64,000 bases of DNA from Lentinus brumalis (taxonomy: Eukaryota; Basidiomycota; Agaricomycetes; Polyporales; Polyporaceae): positions 930,001 to 994,000 of the forward strand of contig MARA01000005.1 of assembly GCA_001792895.1 (NCBI GenBank), read 5' to 3'. The translations under genes and the position numbers were made by a program. This document shows, in pieces, positions 12,564 to 25,245 of the stretch; position 1 is the stretch's first letter; each line of letters opens with the position of its first letter. The notes under the pieces were generated by a model. That model did no database searches. It saw nothing but the letters and a program-made list of their open reading frames with translations, and had not been told where the DNA came from.

Positions 12564-14178
12564 TGTCTTTGGCGGCGCGTATGATGTGGGACTCACTGTT
12601 TTGATCGTATTGGGTTATTCTGTGGCAACAATTCTTGTAGACACTTTTGCATGCACGTGTGTTCCCATGCATATGGAAACAATGCTGGTCCCTTTTGCAT
12701 CGTACACCACGCCCGAGCAGAATACCACGCGCATCGGATCATCCATATTTTGACACTGGTGGGATGTGGTGGGATGCGGCGATGCGCTCGCTGCCCTTTG
12801 TGGGCTACTACTTTTCCGGTCGACCTGGCGGCGGCTGTGCTAACCAACGGCGCTTGTATTGCCTTATTCGTAATACGAGGATGGTGCTCACAGCGGCGGA
12901 CATTCACTCAGCTAAACGTGTTGGCGGGAACGGTAGTCACACCAAGTGAGTGAGTGGAGCTCATTATATCATTGTAAGTCCCATAGTGCAAGCATGTTCC
13001 TCGCCCATTCAAGGGAGGAGCGCGGGGTTAACCTGGCCTTCAGTGCGCTGTAGATGACTACGAGCGCCTTGCGCCTTGTGGCAGGAAGGATTGCAGGGAC
13101 TCCAGGAATGCCGCTGCCGGTTGCCCCGGACAACGGCCAAAACGACCCCCGAGACTGGGCATGCACCCAATCCCACCACGCTCCGGAACATGCTGCGAGC
13201 TTTCCACTCGTAACAGCGAACGATACATGGACGCAACGCCGATAACATATACACCGAGACAAGAGGCGCGAAGCAACTTGCGGAGCCGACATTTGAATGT
13301 TCGAGTTCAGACTTGAAGTGCCTTGGTGCGGCAAAGCCGAAGCTGACCTGTTGATAGTCGACGTCGAAAGCAAGATGTCATCTATGTCGCCGAAGCCAGT
13401 GGTGTTGAGTGACGATGCGCCGCCACCGCCGTCGTCGAGGACCGCTCAGGTGAGGCGCCACAGAGGTCAAGGATGTCGAGAACATAGATAATGGCTATGC
13501 CGCCTAGAGACACCGCCTATGCTGGAGCGCGTATAACCGTCAGAAGAGAACAGGCTCGTCAGCCGAGCCACTGTCGCCACAGAGGATGTCGTATGCTTGA
13601 AGAGCGGTGTCCGACACAGAGGCGTGCACTCACAGTCAGCCATGCCACCACCAGACAACATCCATCCGCATGCAGCCATCGACACGCTGGCTGTTCGAAG
13701 TCATCTGTAGGGTGTGGCGTCAGCCACGCGGCAGGTACGTTGAAGTTCGAATGAATGTAGCTCACCTTACGAGGTGCTCAGTAGTTGATGCACGACACGG
13801 ACAGCCATAGAGCGGAGAGCAGGCAAAGCGAAGTGGAGGAGCGAAGGCAGGGTGGGTGGGGTGGTATGTCGGGAGAGCCAGGGTATTTATGTTTTCTGGG
13901 CTGGAGGCGGGGCAGCCAGATTGAACTCCGCCGCGGCTTCTGAACGAAAGCGGCAAGTCTATATGGAAGGCCACTTGCCTGTTCGGGCGAGACACATACG
14001 AGTCGCCACGCGTGTTGGGCCGCACGAAAGCGGCCGTACAGGCAATTCCGCGTTGTCTCGGTCGAGACTGTGACGGTAGCCGGACGGAACGAGATCCCGA
14101 TGCACTGGATTCAAGTCTGGTTCAGCGGAGCTGTGTTCACATTCAAATCCAGACGACCTCAGGACGTGGACCAACCAC
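12564..14178. other. No supported gene, 12.56-14.18 kb
   Basis: After the VPS9 gene there is no recognisable product. A short first-exon-like segment at 13374-13448 (starting MSSMSPKP, followed by gtgagg) could begin a gene, but no continuation was found. Open frames on the minus strand at 12969-13373 have no domain signature. Confidence 0.4.
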
Positions 14179-14721
14179 AAGAGGGAGGCGCTGGATAAAT
14201 ATTAAACCGTGGGAAGAGGGGGGGAGGGGGGTCCGGGGGTCCTTAATGCACTTTTGGTAGTCCATCTGAGCATGGCCTGCAGAGGCTCAAAGCATATATA
14301 CCTGGCATATACAAGGCCTCAACAATGTTTATAGACATTTTCACGGGCTTATCAAAGGTTTGAGGGACCGTATGAACCTTGCTGACCCCCTCTCCGATGT
14401 TGGGGCCAGCTCTCGGGCGTCTGTGGTGCCATATTGGGAGTCGCGCGCTTGACAAGCCGAGGTGGGTAAGAACCTGAAATGGGCAGCAGGGCATGAACTG
14501 CCATTGCATAAGGTGCGTATATGTTCCCCAAGACCATCCGTAGAGTTTTGAGCAAGCCATGAAGGTGTACCATCCCATCCCAGCAGTTCATGTCATGAAA
14601 CATGCGGAAAACATACCATATATGGAGATTTCCCACGGTAGAGGGGGGGAGGGGTCCCCGGAAACTGGCTTACTGCACTTTTGGTACCTCCGGTCTGCAA
14701 TTATATTAGCGCCTCCCTCTT
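14179..14721. mobile_element. Non-autonomous DNA transposon (14-bp TIR, 10-bp TSD)
   Basis: The 543-bp element begins AAGAGGGAGGCGCT at 14179-14192 and ends with the exact reverse complement at 14708-14721. The 10-bp sequence GACCAACCAC lies immediately outside on both sides (14169-14178 and 14722-14731) and reads as a target-site duplication. No transposase-like frame is inside, so the element would need a partner in trans. Inside each end is a direct, not inverted, repeat of about 50 bp: G-rich agagggggggagggg followed by tgcacttttggta, at about 14214-14262 and 14638-14693. A TSD of 9-11 bp fits Mutator-like elements best, but the superfamily is not proven. Confidence 0.75.
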
Positions 14722-14731
14722 GACCAACCAC

Positions 14732-17026
14732 GGCTCGCCGGAAGATCTGCCATAGTACAGTGAGAGCGGATATGATGGATGAATTAGTAATGGACTAACC
14801 TCCCCATATATAAAGCCTCAATACAATGCTTTTCACCACCTCGTGGATCACAACAAGGGAACACTGCGCACATGTCAGGATACTTACGGTGAGCGTTGAC
14901 CATGGTCTCCTTGGGAGAGCCCAGCAGTCCAAACGGAGCAGGGCAGACATCCGTTGCGGTGTGTTATACAGTGAGTCGTCCTACATGGCTGCGCTGCCTT
15001 CAGAATCAAGATGCGGCAACCTCGAAAGGTTACGGTGGTGTCGACATGAGCTCTGCGGACTTCACGGCAGAGATTCCGACAATTCACACGGGAGAAGATG
15101 CGCGCCAATGGGCGCAAGGCCACCGCGCGAGGTTGCTTCCAGTAACCGTTTTGCTAGATTCAGACCAAAACTCAGTGCGCGGTGAAACGAGATAGAAGGT
15201 GTTCACGGGATGGCTCGGACTTAGCTTACAAGCTCTTGCAAGTCGCTTTGCCAAGTCGCATGCGGCGTGAGCGAACCTCAAGACGGCCCACTGTGTAGAG
15301 TCTCAATACCCTTTTGTATGAGATGCCCCTTCTACATACTTGAGCTCCTTGCGGCCATAGTAGCCCATTGGCGAACCGCCGAGTGGGCGCGGACCTGACT
15401 CTCCGAAGTCGGACTCGTGAGTAGTACGCGACAGAATGAAGGCCAGTGTCACGTCGGATCTTTCTGCAGGAAGTACGGCGTGCTTCGAGAGAGTAGATAG
15501 TTTTCAATGGACATGGAGGAGGATCAACTTGTATGCTATCCCCAATCAGGCAGTATAGACGCCGGTCTCCGCGTTGGCACAGGTTGGCACCGTCTCTGCC
15601 GCTGCGCGACGTTTCTCCAGTTCGAACCTCAACGCCGACCCCTGTCCGTTACACTGCCCCTGCTTTTCGGCAACCTATCTTGCAATTGTTCGCCAAGCCG
15701 TTCTTCGTAAGTATGTCGGTACCTGCCAGGGTTCGGTTCAACGTTCATCTGCAGCGGATTCGCATTGCGCTCTTGCCTCGACGCGCCATTTCGACTGAAC
15801 AAGTCTGTCCTTGCAGAGGTGTGGTCGAAGTACCACGCTACGCCCAAGGACTTCCCAGAATCGTTGTCACCGTCACTCCGGTCGTGGCCTGATGACTCTC
15901 CTGTTGTATTCGGTCTCGTGTTTGGTGATATCTTCGGCTGGGTCGACGTGAGGCTAGGAATTTGCACGCGCGATACGGGGGCAGCTCGGGTTCATTGGGC
16001 GAACGTCCGCTGCTGCGATGAGTGTCCTGCGAGTAGATTGGAGCGGGACCATGGCGGCGGGACTTCCGTCGGTGACCACGACTGTCCAGCGGATCACATC
16101 ATTGAGAAGACGTTCCGCATTGTTGGCGGACACCTTTTCACGTTATGCTTCGCTAGGTGTGGCATTAGTCCAGAGAAGACGATGTTGCTTGTGACGATGC
16201 GAGCGGACATCATCCCCGGGGGGCCGTACTAACTTGACATTGCCTCAGGAGTACTACTTACATAGGTCATACTCATGTCGTCATGTCTGCTTGCATCTTG
16301 CTGTTAGTACAACCCAGGTCACGCGCATATTGCTCTGGTACAAGAACGAGCAGCCCAAGGGTGTTTTAATGATGCCGTTCTCGCGAAATCATGTTGGGAA
16401 GGACGGGGGGAGGCGGGGAAGTGCCAGCGCGAGACGGTCGTGCAGGTGCGCTCGCTGGGACGTGAGTGACGCATCGCCTTCGTGCGTTCCGGTTTCAATT
16501 GACCATTGCATAAACTTTGTAGACAAAACGCGCACCATCCGGGCACGAACACGATGCAGACAGCGGGTTCGCCGACTCATCGAACTATCAATGCCTGTCC
16601 GGATTGCGAGGTGACTTGCCAATGCTGATGTTTCTGCGGCTTCCAGCGGACATCGCGGGGTTGATGCAAGCTCTGTTAGTCCTCATCGAGCTGCTGTGCC
16701 AGACGGGCGAGGACGGGCGTGGGCGCCCTCCCGCTTCTGCCTCCGCAGATGCCGGATCCGCTCCCGGAGAACGTGCTAGTCGAGGAGCAGACCAAGATCG
16801 TGCAGGCTCTGTACGAGCGGCAGCAGCGGATTCAGGACGGCGCGAGCGTCGTTGCGGGGTTCTTGAGTTTCTCCGGGGTACTTGTACGTAGCATGCGCGA
16901 TGCTTGGACCTTGGCAGCTGGTTCTGACGGCAATCAGCCGGCGTATCCTCACATGTGCGACATCGTGTCAGGGTGGACGAACATCGTCGTACAAACCGCT
17001 GGATGGAAGTGCGTATGGGAGATTCT
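14732..17026. other. Gene-poor stretch with possible gene debris
   Basis: No complete gene was found. Near 15503-15700 a segment starting ATGGAGGAGG resembles one at 19821-20000 next to the FunK1 gene, suggesting diverged duplicates. At 16749-16880 an exon-like frame after a ctccgcag acceptor (starting MPDPLPENVLVEEQTKIVQA) looks helical and coding-like, but I cannot identify it or find flanking exons. Antisense frames here have no known domain. Confidence 0.35.
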
Positions 17027-17078
17027 GAATATGTTACATCGAGACACAGGAAAATCCGAATATGTTACATCGAGACAC
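17027..17078. repeat. Short tandem duplication, 31-bp period
   Basis: The 21-nt sequence beginning gaatatgttacatcgagaca occurs at 17027-17047 and again at 17058-17078. It sits just downstream of the stop codon of the FunK1 kinase gene, so it is in its 3' region. Confidence 0.8.
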
Positions 17079-17108
17079 GTTCTAAGGGTAGTCCGGATCG
17101 ATCTCGTA

Positions 17109-19659
17109 CTAGTCCACCTGCATCTTCTGCCCCGCCTCCGAGGCTTTCCGCATCTTCTCCGCAACCTTACGAGCCTTCTGCTCCGCTTTCTCCCTCTTCA
17201 TTCTGCGAGGTACAATACCAGCAAGGGCTTTGTTGAGCATTGTCAAGATGCGGTCGTGAGTGGCCTGCACAGGCACTTGATCGGTGATCGACGACTCCCC
17301 AAAAGCCATCGTCCAGAACTTCTTGTCGGCGGCATTCTTCGCCCGATGCACTTTCCGAGGTCGGAATGCGAAGAGGTAGTGCCAAAACACCCCGAGGGTC
17401 GCGTGCAGTTCACCGTCAAGATCGTCGTCCATCTGATCGACTTGATCGGCATACGCGAGGAGATTGGCCACACCATCTCGCACATCAGACGTCTCTACGT
17501 CGTTTGCATATGGGTCACTCGTGAACTGCACCTCGTTGCGCTTGTGAACCAACTTGTGGATGCTGGTCGCAGAGAAGAGGTTGTGGAACTCGTCACGTAG
17601 TTTCTTGGGAAACCCTGCGATCGGGACTTGTGCCAGAACCTCCGTGTCGTTGAGTGCATGCTTGTAGACGACGTAGACGATGACCCATAAGAAGGATTCT
17701 AGGTCGTGCTCCTTGGTCCGGACAATGGGTAAGTCAGCGGAGAGTGCGAGTAGCACCTTGTATGCCATGAAGATGGCGGTACCCTGGAATAGAGGCGCAT
17801 AAGCTGGGTGGACTTGAACAATCTACAAGCAGAGTGAAGAACTCACGGTCAAGCCATCCCCCGGTTGTGTCTTCGTCGGTGTCTGCTCGCGTATAGACTC
17901 GAAGTACACATGCTGCCCTTGGCTACGACCACTCTCCGGCCGTGCTTCGACTGCAACAGTGGTCTCTCGAAACTCCTGCTGCGGCACGGAAGCGAGCTCG
18001 AAGTCTGTGAGAAACCCGCAAGTCTGGTCTATGCTGACATCCGACAAGACACCGTTCTCATCAGAGACGACCTCGATCAGGATGTTGCCTGCGCTTATGT
18101 CGCGATGGAGGATCCCAAGTTCAGTCAGGATCTTGTGTGCTGAAGAGAGAAACAATCGATCAACGACCCATTACGTGAGGAAGAGCGAGCGACAACGTAC
18201 CTTCGATCACACCAACCAAGGCGCGGATCAACTGTTCGACGCTGCTGTACTCCCAAAGCGGCTTCCCGAGCTTGCGGACGGCTACGCGATGCAGAATACG
18301 GTCTGAGATTCCGTGAACCACAGGCGGAAACATGTCATCGAAACCTCGGAGTGCCTTCACTGACACACGACGCCCCATGTCGAATAGGACGTCCCCGCCG
18401 TTGTCCGCCTGAGCCACGCTGCGCGGGTACGCCACTCCTTTCGTAGTGAGGATAAATTTGATCCTGTCGTAGATGTCGAGTTCGGAGTCGCGATTGCTGC
18501 TTCTCCAAGCAGTCTTCAGGATGCAGGGTAGTCGAGCCTGTTCAGAGGGCCCGAGCACACGCCACACCACCGTCCCGCGACCTAGGAGAGTATGCGAGAC
18601 CCAGAGCGGCGGCCCTTGAGTAATCCAGGAACGCGTATCCTCCCTGGCAGTGCCCATGGTCACTCGATAACTGGGGTAGGCCTCGGCATGATACGTGTGG
18701 CCGGGCTCGAGGTAGATCGTAGGATCCTGACCAAGGTCGGTGGGAGACATTGTCCACAGCAAGCGAGTCACTACGTGCACGAATAAGCGCAGTCCTTCTC
18801 CTTGAGTGACGCTATAATCCGGCGATAGGACAATGCCGCATCGATCGAAGAATGCCAGGCAAAACTCGTTTCCGCAGATAAACACACCATAGACGAATAG
18901 GTTGAACGGGTGTGATATGAGTGCGAAGCGGGCGTAGTCAGCGCCTTGCACAAGAGTCTTGACAGCATCGGTCGCCGCACCACTCCCACCAGCATTGGTG
19001 GGCGAATACTTTGCTTTGGCCTTGACCTCGATGAAGGAGAAGCACTGTCGCCATCGCACAGAGCGTTGCGGATAGGGTGAGGTCTGCAGTGACGACATCG
19101 TGGTATGGACGCCGGGGATCGGAAAGCGGGGATCGGGGACGTCTGCGACAACAAAGTCAGGTTTGTTGTCGTCAGAGTTGGGAAACACTGGATCTTCCAG
19201 AGAAAGCTGACGGTCCGCCGTGTGAATGACGTGGCGGAAGTAGGCTCGATTTGGAACCAGCGCCGCAAGTGTCTGTTCGATCTTGTCGCATATCTTCTTC
19301 TGCAGGAGATCTTCAGTAGCCAGTCAATGTGATAGCTGAGCGGTGATTACCAAGGGCATGAGTAACCGTTGCTCGTCGTCGGCCTTCTGGTTCGCGACGA
19401 TGTCGACGGTCTGCAAATCTTGTGCACAGTCCTTTCTGACAGCACAAATAATGTAATCAATGACAGTCTCGTTCAGAGAGGGGTCGCCAGGGCTAGTTGG
19501 AGACCCAAGCCCTAGGAGCTTGTGAAGGACATTCGTGTTGTCGTATAACACCGACTTCTTCAGGTCACCCACAAACGACGAGCGAAAGTCGCTCGTCGTC
19601 TGATGAGAGTCCGCTGAGACTGCATTGGGGATATGGATGGATAAGGGTGATCGGGACAT
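17109..19659 (-). CDS. FunK1-type fungal protein kinase
   Basis: Four exons on the minus strand: about 19659-19355, 19299-18201, 18139-17847 and 17783-17109. The catalytic loop in exon 3 reads ILHRDISAGNIL (HRD plus the Asn). The DFG-like metal site is LTDFELAS, followed by GTAIFMA at the exon 4 start, the usual FunK1 activation segment. The N-terminal half contains PDFVVADV and SFIEVKAKAKYSP, typical of the long FunK1 leader. The C-terminus is a Lys/Ala-rich helix. FunK1 kinases form a large family expanded in mushroom-forming fungi with mostly unknown substrates. All key residues I can see are present, so the enzyme may be active. The start at 19659 is the first Met of the open frame. Confidence 0.85.
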
Positions 19660-20821
19660 GTCTGGGACTCTGGGAAATGAAAGGGAACTGACCGGATGAT
19701 GGTTCCATGGTGGACTGGACGCGCTCTTATATCTCGAAGGGCGTCCTTATGACAACGTCGATTTTTGTCCTCAGTTCGCACGGCGCGTTTCGAGTGTAGA
19801 CCTGCAGCAATTTTCAGGCGACATGGAGGAGGAGGTTCAAGTATGCATCGGCCATCATCACGGTCCCGCCCTCAGCCTATCGCGCCGGCCGCGTCTGTTC
19901 CCGATTAGGCAGTGCAGACGCCAGTCTCCGAGCTTCTGCGAACCCAACATCAGCCCATGTCGCTGCTCCTGCTTTTTGCATATCTTGTATCTGCTCGCAC
20001 AGTCGGTCCTCTCGTTGGTACCTTGTTCATCTCCAGCGCCGGACTCATCGCGATCAGCGCTCTACTTATGTGGCATCTCCTACCATCATGGGCCGATAGC
20101 GGCTCCGCGTTGATAGGGATGTACGACCACATTCCTGCGCAAGGCTAGGTCCTGGCTTCCTCTATTTTTGCTCGCCGCACGCTCGGCGCCGCCAGAGGCT
20201 AACTCTCCTCCCCGGTCGGTGACACAGCGGCTCTAGTCGTCGCTCGTTATCCTCAGCGCTAGCGACTCCCGTTCCCTCCTGGCCGCTCGCAAAGCCCCGC
20301 GCACGTTGTCCCGCCTTCTTTTTCAACATCAGCGGCGCCTCAGCTAGGAAATTACAACTCCATTGCCTTTTGATCCCTACTCATGACGCTGCGATGAAGC
20401 TTTGGGTTTGTCAAGGGTCAGTTCAAAATGCATTCTACTGAGTAGTACCTCGGATTCGGAATGCTACACAACGGCCTGTATCCATTTGGCTGCGCCGCCA
20501 GTGGTATAAGGTTCATGCCTTGCGGGACGCCAAAGGAACACCTCAGCCACCCGTGCACAGCGATTTCGCCTCAATCACCTGTGCATGCCTGGTGGCCGCG
20601 CCTGCGAACTGAAACCTAGTAAGTTGGTTCGCTGGACAGCCTCCATCATGACTGAAAGTTCCTTTTTACCTTCGAACCGGCCCAGTCGCGCTGTTCAATT
20701 GACTGGACCCCGGCGGTCTCAGCAAATGCGGTGTTCTTATGCAGCACTGCTCAGTGTTCTCTAACCCCGACAGCGCGATCTGGTCGGAATATTGAGAACG
20801 CCCATCCCAGGGTCGACGCGC

Positions 20822-20828
20822 TATATAA
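20822..20828 (+). promoter_or_regulatory. TATA box of DUF6533 gene 1
   Basis: TATATAA lies 96-102 nt upstream of the ATG at 20924. The paralogous gene at 31.8-33.7 kb has a TATA-like box at nearly the same distance, which supports both calls. Confidence 0.5.
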
Positions 20829-20923
20829 CTTGGCCGTACAGTCCGGCTCGACATAAGCCCTATTTCCGCCTTCAACTTGGCCGACGGTCGTCAATAACTT
20901 GCGGGTTCTCCTTCGACTTCACC

Positions 20924-22655
20924 ATGTCTTCCGACACAGATGCTGCGGCCGCGACTGCAACGCTGTTCGACGGTCTGTGCGTCCCATATCTTGAAGCCTC
21001 CGTCACGGATAGCGCTTGCTGACACTTGAGAGTAGCTACACAAACCGCTACTGCGCCATGGCAGCCTCAGGTGCGTACACTCCATTGCACGCCTCTCGTC
21101 AATGTCGAACCTAACGGCGCTTTCTCACACCATAGTCTTCTTCATTTACGACACCTTCATCACGTTAGACAGAGAATTGGCGAGCTTCTGGACCCTGAAG
21201 CAGTCAGGAGCGGCACTCTTATTCTTTGCGAACAAGTGGATCTCCATGACAATCTATGTCATGGACTTGGTGGGGTTTGCATCTTTCCCTTCGAACAAGG
21301 TAAGCAGTCTCAGTCCGTGCCGCCATGCCATGTCTAACCATATTCAGAGGTAGGTCAATTTGGAGCCTTTCAAGGGCCCAGAATACTGCGCAATAACAAT
21401 TGACACCTCGCAGTTGTTCCTTGTTCACGATCGTACAATTGGCGATGTCGATACTGCAATTCCTTCCTGGTGCGGGTGAGTCATGCTTCCAGCCATGCGA
21501 AGGCTAAAGTCCCTGAAATGTCACGTACATATGCAAACAGCCTTCTCTGCCCTCCGTGCATATGTGTTGAGCAGGCAGAAGCTCCTCGGACTACTCGTGT
21601 TCACTTTGTCTCTAGCCCCTGCAGTGGCTAATCTGGTGAGTGTATTGACGTAAGTATGTGTCGGACGCAGACCAATGATGTTCGAGGCAGGTTTTATACG
21701 GCTATCAGGTCTCCGGAGAGAACCTCCCGCCGTTCGGATGCCTCAGGACAGACAACGCAACTGCCGCACTCAAAATAAGGTCCGGCTCGTTGATCTCATC
21801 ATCACATACATTGATACTAAATCTACACAAGGTGTAGGTTGGCCTGCATGCAATAGCCTGACACGCCGCTCATTCATGGACTCGGAACCCCAGTGACAAT
21901 CATCTCTCGTGTACCCCTCATCGCTGCGGACATACTACTCATCTACATCACTTGGACAAAGCTGAGAGGCTGGATCGGCCTGACAGAGATCCGGCAGTCC
22001 AATTGCAAGAGACTCTCGCTGTCGGTGATCCTCTTTCACGGCGGTAGGTCTCCGTGCATCACGGCGCTTCGTGGCGGGCAGGCCTGACTTCCCCCACAGG
22101 TGTCGTATATTTTGCGTATGTACCGTAGTCCAGTCAGTGGACAGGATTTGTGTACTCACACGGGCATCAGTGTTCTGTCTACGCTGAACCTCCTCCACCT
22201 CGTACTTTCGGTGACTGCAGTAAGCCAGGCCGCCTGTTCCAACCTGCATGCTCATTTCACATCGACAGTCGGCAGGGGACGCCGACCCGGGCCTTGTTTC
22301 CGCATTCACTGCGCCGTACGCCATCATTGACGCAGCATGCTGCGACTGTCCGCTCACTGCCGCTCTTCATCTATCCTTTCGCAGACTCACAGCAATCCTC
22401 ATCTCCCGCTTCCTGCTCACACTGCAAGAAGCTAACCAGATGGTCGTCAGGCTCCACCCCGACGATCCACTGTACTCTTCGAGGGACCTGTACAACAGCA
22501 CGCCAAGCTTCATCTCATCCCTCGGAGGTTTCGTCAATCCGGATTTGTGGCCGCGGTCCGATGAAGATGACAATATCGAGTTGCAAGTTCGCTCGCCCGC
22601 AGAGATCCCGGAGGAGGAGCCACCTCAGGCTGCTGCGTTGACGTCGTCCGCATAG
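20924..22655 (+). CDS. DUF6533-family multi-spanning membrane protein 1
   Basis: Clear exons: 20924-20976, 21033-21070, 21136-21299, a 2-nt exon 21348-21349, 21414-21475, 21541-21635, from 21691, then further exons through about 21895-22050, 22191-22229 and 22270-22340, and a last exon ending at 22655. The DUF6533 signature is FIYDTFITLDRELASFW followed by ALLFFANKW. Later hydrophobic segments (LFTIVQLAMSILQFLPGA, LLGLLVFTLSLAPAVANL, PLIAADILLIYITWTKLRG, LNLLHLVLSVTA) give about six or seven membrane spans. The soluble acidic tail contains STPSFISSLGGFVNP. The family is abundant in basidiomycetes and its function is unknown. It is about 12 kb from, and inverted relative to, a close paralogue. 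The borders of the exons between 21780 and 22270 are uncertain. Confidence 0.8.
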
Positions 22656-23037
22656 TCTCTCGCTGCGGCCAAGCCTGGTCATCGCCAGGGCATACCATAG
22701 ATGCGTATCGTTTCATTGGGAACAATGTCAGCTGCTGCGATGTGTGCGGAGTTAGGTATGAGTCTGACGAATCAAGTACCGGTCAGTGCTCAGAAGTCCT
22801 GATTCGCCAGGAAGCAAGCCTCAATTATCCTCTACCCGTATCGGGGCGTCACGCACTGATTTGACTCAAAATACTCTACACGTGGTGGTGGGGCTGGTTC
22901 ACTCTGGAGCCATGTGCTCGCTGACCTGGGTGCTGCGGTAGCTTGCTCCAGTTTCGATTGAACAGGGCTCCGTTGCTTTGCTCCGCCATCCCCTGCACGT
23001 TTTCGACCAGCACCGTTGTATCAAACACTTCACCGAG

Positions 23038-24731
23038 ATGTCCGATCAGCCTCAGGCCATAACGCACTCGAAGGCATCTCATCCATTCGACGATCCTTCT
23101 ACAGATCTAACACTACGCACCCCGGACCTCATCGAATTCTACGTCCAAAGCCACATCCTCTCATACGCATCACCTGTCTTCTCCGGTATGCTATTACTCC
23201 CACAACCAGACAACGGTTCCAGGGCGCAGCGGCCCGTCATCGATGTCTCGGAAGACAGTCGGGCGCTCGACCGACTCCTCCGTTTCTGCTATCCCATACT
23301 CAAGCCAAAACTCCCCGAGCTGGAGGACATCGTTCCCGTGCTCATGGCCGCGCTGAAGTACGAGATGGAATGGCCCGTCTTCCTCCTCTCCAAGGAGCTT
23401 TGTGCTACAATCCCTTCCAACCCCTTGAAGGTTTGGGCGGTGGCATGTCGTGCAGGCCTAGAACAGGTAGCAAGAGAGGCTGCCTTCAAGATTCGGGGCC
23501 GTGTCAAGGCGGCACGCGGAGCCCGTTCGTCACCTGCGCCTCGCGGATATGCCTTGGGCGCTCTGGCGCAGCTCCTGGCCGAGGATACGTCGTTGAGCTG
23601 CTTGCGCGATGTCAGTGCCGGTGACTATTACCGCCTACGCGAACGCCTCGATCTATCCGAACCACCAGACGCGTCCTTCCGATTCTTGAGTCATGATATA
23701 TCCAGTCCAGTCGAGGAGCAGCCATGTCCAGGTGATCGCGTGCCTCCACAGCACATTGTCTCCCGCTTCCCAGAAGGCTTCGTCCCTCATATCCCTTTCC
23801 CGGACGTTCTCTTGCAAAGTCGCGACCAGGAGAGCGTCTACCACAGCGCGCACGGGGCTATCCTTGCACTGCACTCCATCGTACTTGGTCAGCAGTTCGC
23901 TCAAGCGAAGGCAGATCGCGCCACGGGCTCGCAGGCAGACACCGACTCCAAGGGCACGTCCTCGATCTGTGCTGAGCTACCTTTGCTGCAGCTGGATGTC
24001 TCCTCGGATACCCTCGCATTCCTGCTCGCCGTCTGCTACGAGGGCTCGAGCAGTCTTCCTTCCTCTTGCGGCCCCCTAGCCGCCATGCTCGTCGCCTCCC
24101 GCGACCTCCATATGTCGCAGGTTCACAGCATCGTTTCTACGCAGTGGGATGTTGTTTCCGAGAGCAGTCCGCTCGAGGCATTCTTCGTTGCGATCCACCA
24201 CGGTCTGAAAGACCACGCGAGAGGTGCCGCGAGGAAGGTCGTTGAGAGGCCACTGTCAGGGCGGTATGTTCCTCACATGGAGGCTGCATCTGCCCTCACA
24301 TACCATCGCCTCTCGAGTTATTACGACGCATGCGTGGATGCTGTGAGAGAGGAGTTGAAGAAGGTCATCGCGGAGTGGGAGAAGCCGTTGACGCCAGGAG
24401 TGCCTACTAGTCACGCCGTTCATATTCATAACGACGGCGACTGGATGCGAGACTATCTACGCAGGCTAGAAAGGGAGCTTGATAGCGGAGCACCAGGGTG
24501 TTTGGAAGTCACTGTGTGCAATTTACTGGACAAGACGGGTGTCGCGATGGATTTCTGGCCCATCTCCGTCAATCACCGATGCCAGTCGCTCGCCAAAGGG
24601 ATTTTTCGCATTGGCTCAACGCTCCCCGACGCTATTGCGGATGCGATCGCAAAGGTGCGATGACCCTTAGCTTCTCTCATGCATTCGACGAATTACTCAA
24701 CGGCTTTTCACAGGTCGAACTCGAGCTCTAG
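23038..24731 (+). CDS. BTB/POZ protein with two BTB-like halves
   Basis: One long exon (23038-24654), then a probable 59-nt intron (gtgcga to cacag) and an 18-nt last exon giving the C-terminus VELEL. If unspliced, the frame instead ends at 24663. The first BTB fold starts near residue 20 (HPFDDPSTDLTLRTPDLIEF, then HILSYASPVFSGML). A second related half begins about residue 255 (FPDVLLQSRDQESVYHSAHG). Such BTB proteins are numerous in polypores and may act as dimerisation modules or Cul3 adaptors, but no partner domain is seen. The start was chosen at MSDQPQA, the Met closest to the BTB domain. It lies directly downstream of the DUF6533 gene in the same orientation. Confidence 0.8.
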
Positions 24732-25245
24732 GAACTCGCTCCCGACTCAGACTCGGACTACTTAGTCCGATGCATTGTCTAAGCGGCAGATCGCATCGAC
24801 TGACCAGGGAGCATAGTTCTGGTAGTTCGATACTGGTACCGTCAATTGAATCACTGATACGTGCATAATCCCCATACCTGTCCTGCGCGCACGCAGTTGG
24901 GTCGTATTGAGGACGGACGTGCCGCCCTCGAATATGCTCAAACCGTAGTGGAATTTTGAAGGAACGTGTGCCGACCTGACCCCCTACCAGGGTTTGATGG
25001 GAAGCGTATCACTCCTGATACCCTAAGCTGCTTTGACATCAGACACTCATTACGATGCAGCTGTACTAGAGACACATGGTGATAGAAACGATAGTAGTAA
25101 TTTCCCGCGCATTTCCCTCACCACGCAGATCTCATTCACCGCTGAACAATCAGCCATCGTGCACTGACTTCTTCTAGAAACGTCCTCATCTACGATGCCG
25201 CCCAGGACAAGACACCAGACACTACCTAGGCACCACACCCTATAG
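24732..25245. other. Convergent 3' intergenic region
   Basis: This lies between the 3' ends of the double-BTB gene (plus) and the membrane/low-complexity gene (minus). I see no gene, repeat or RNA in it. Confidence 0.5.

Noticed and set aside
16719..17600. 293-codon plus-strand open frame
   Set aside because: Mostly antisense to the last exon of the FunK1 kinase; only the first part (16749-16880) might be a separate exon.
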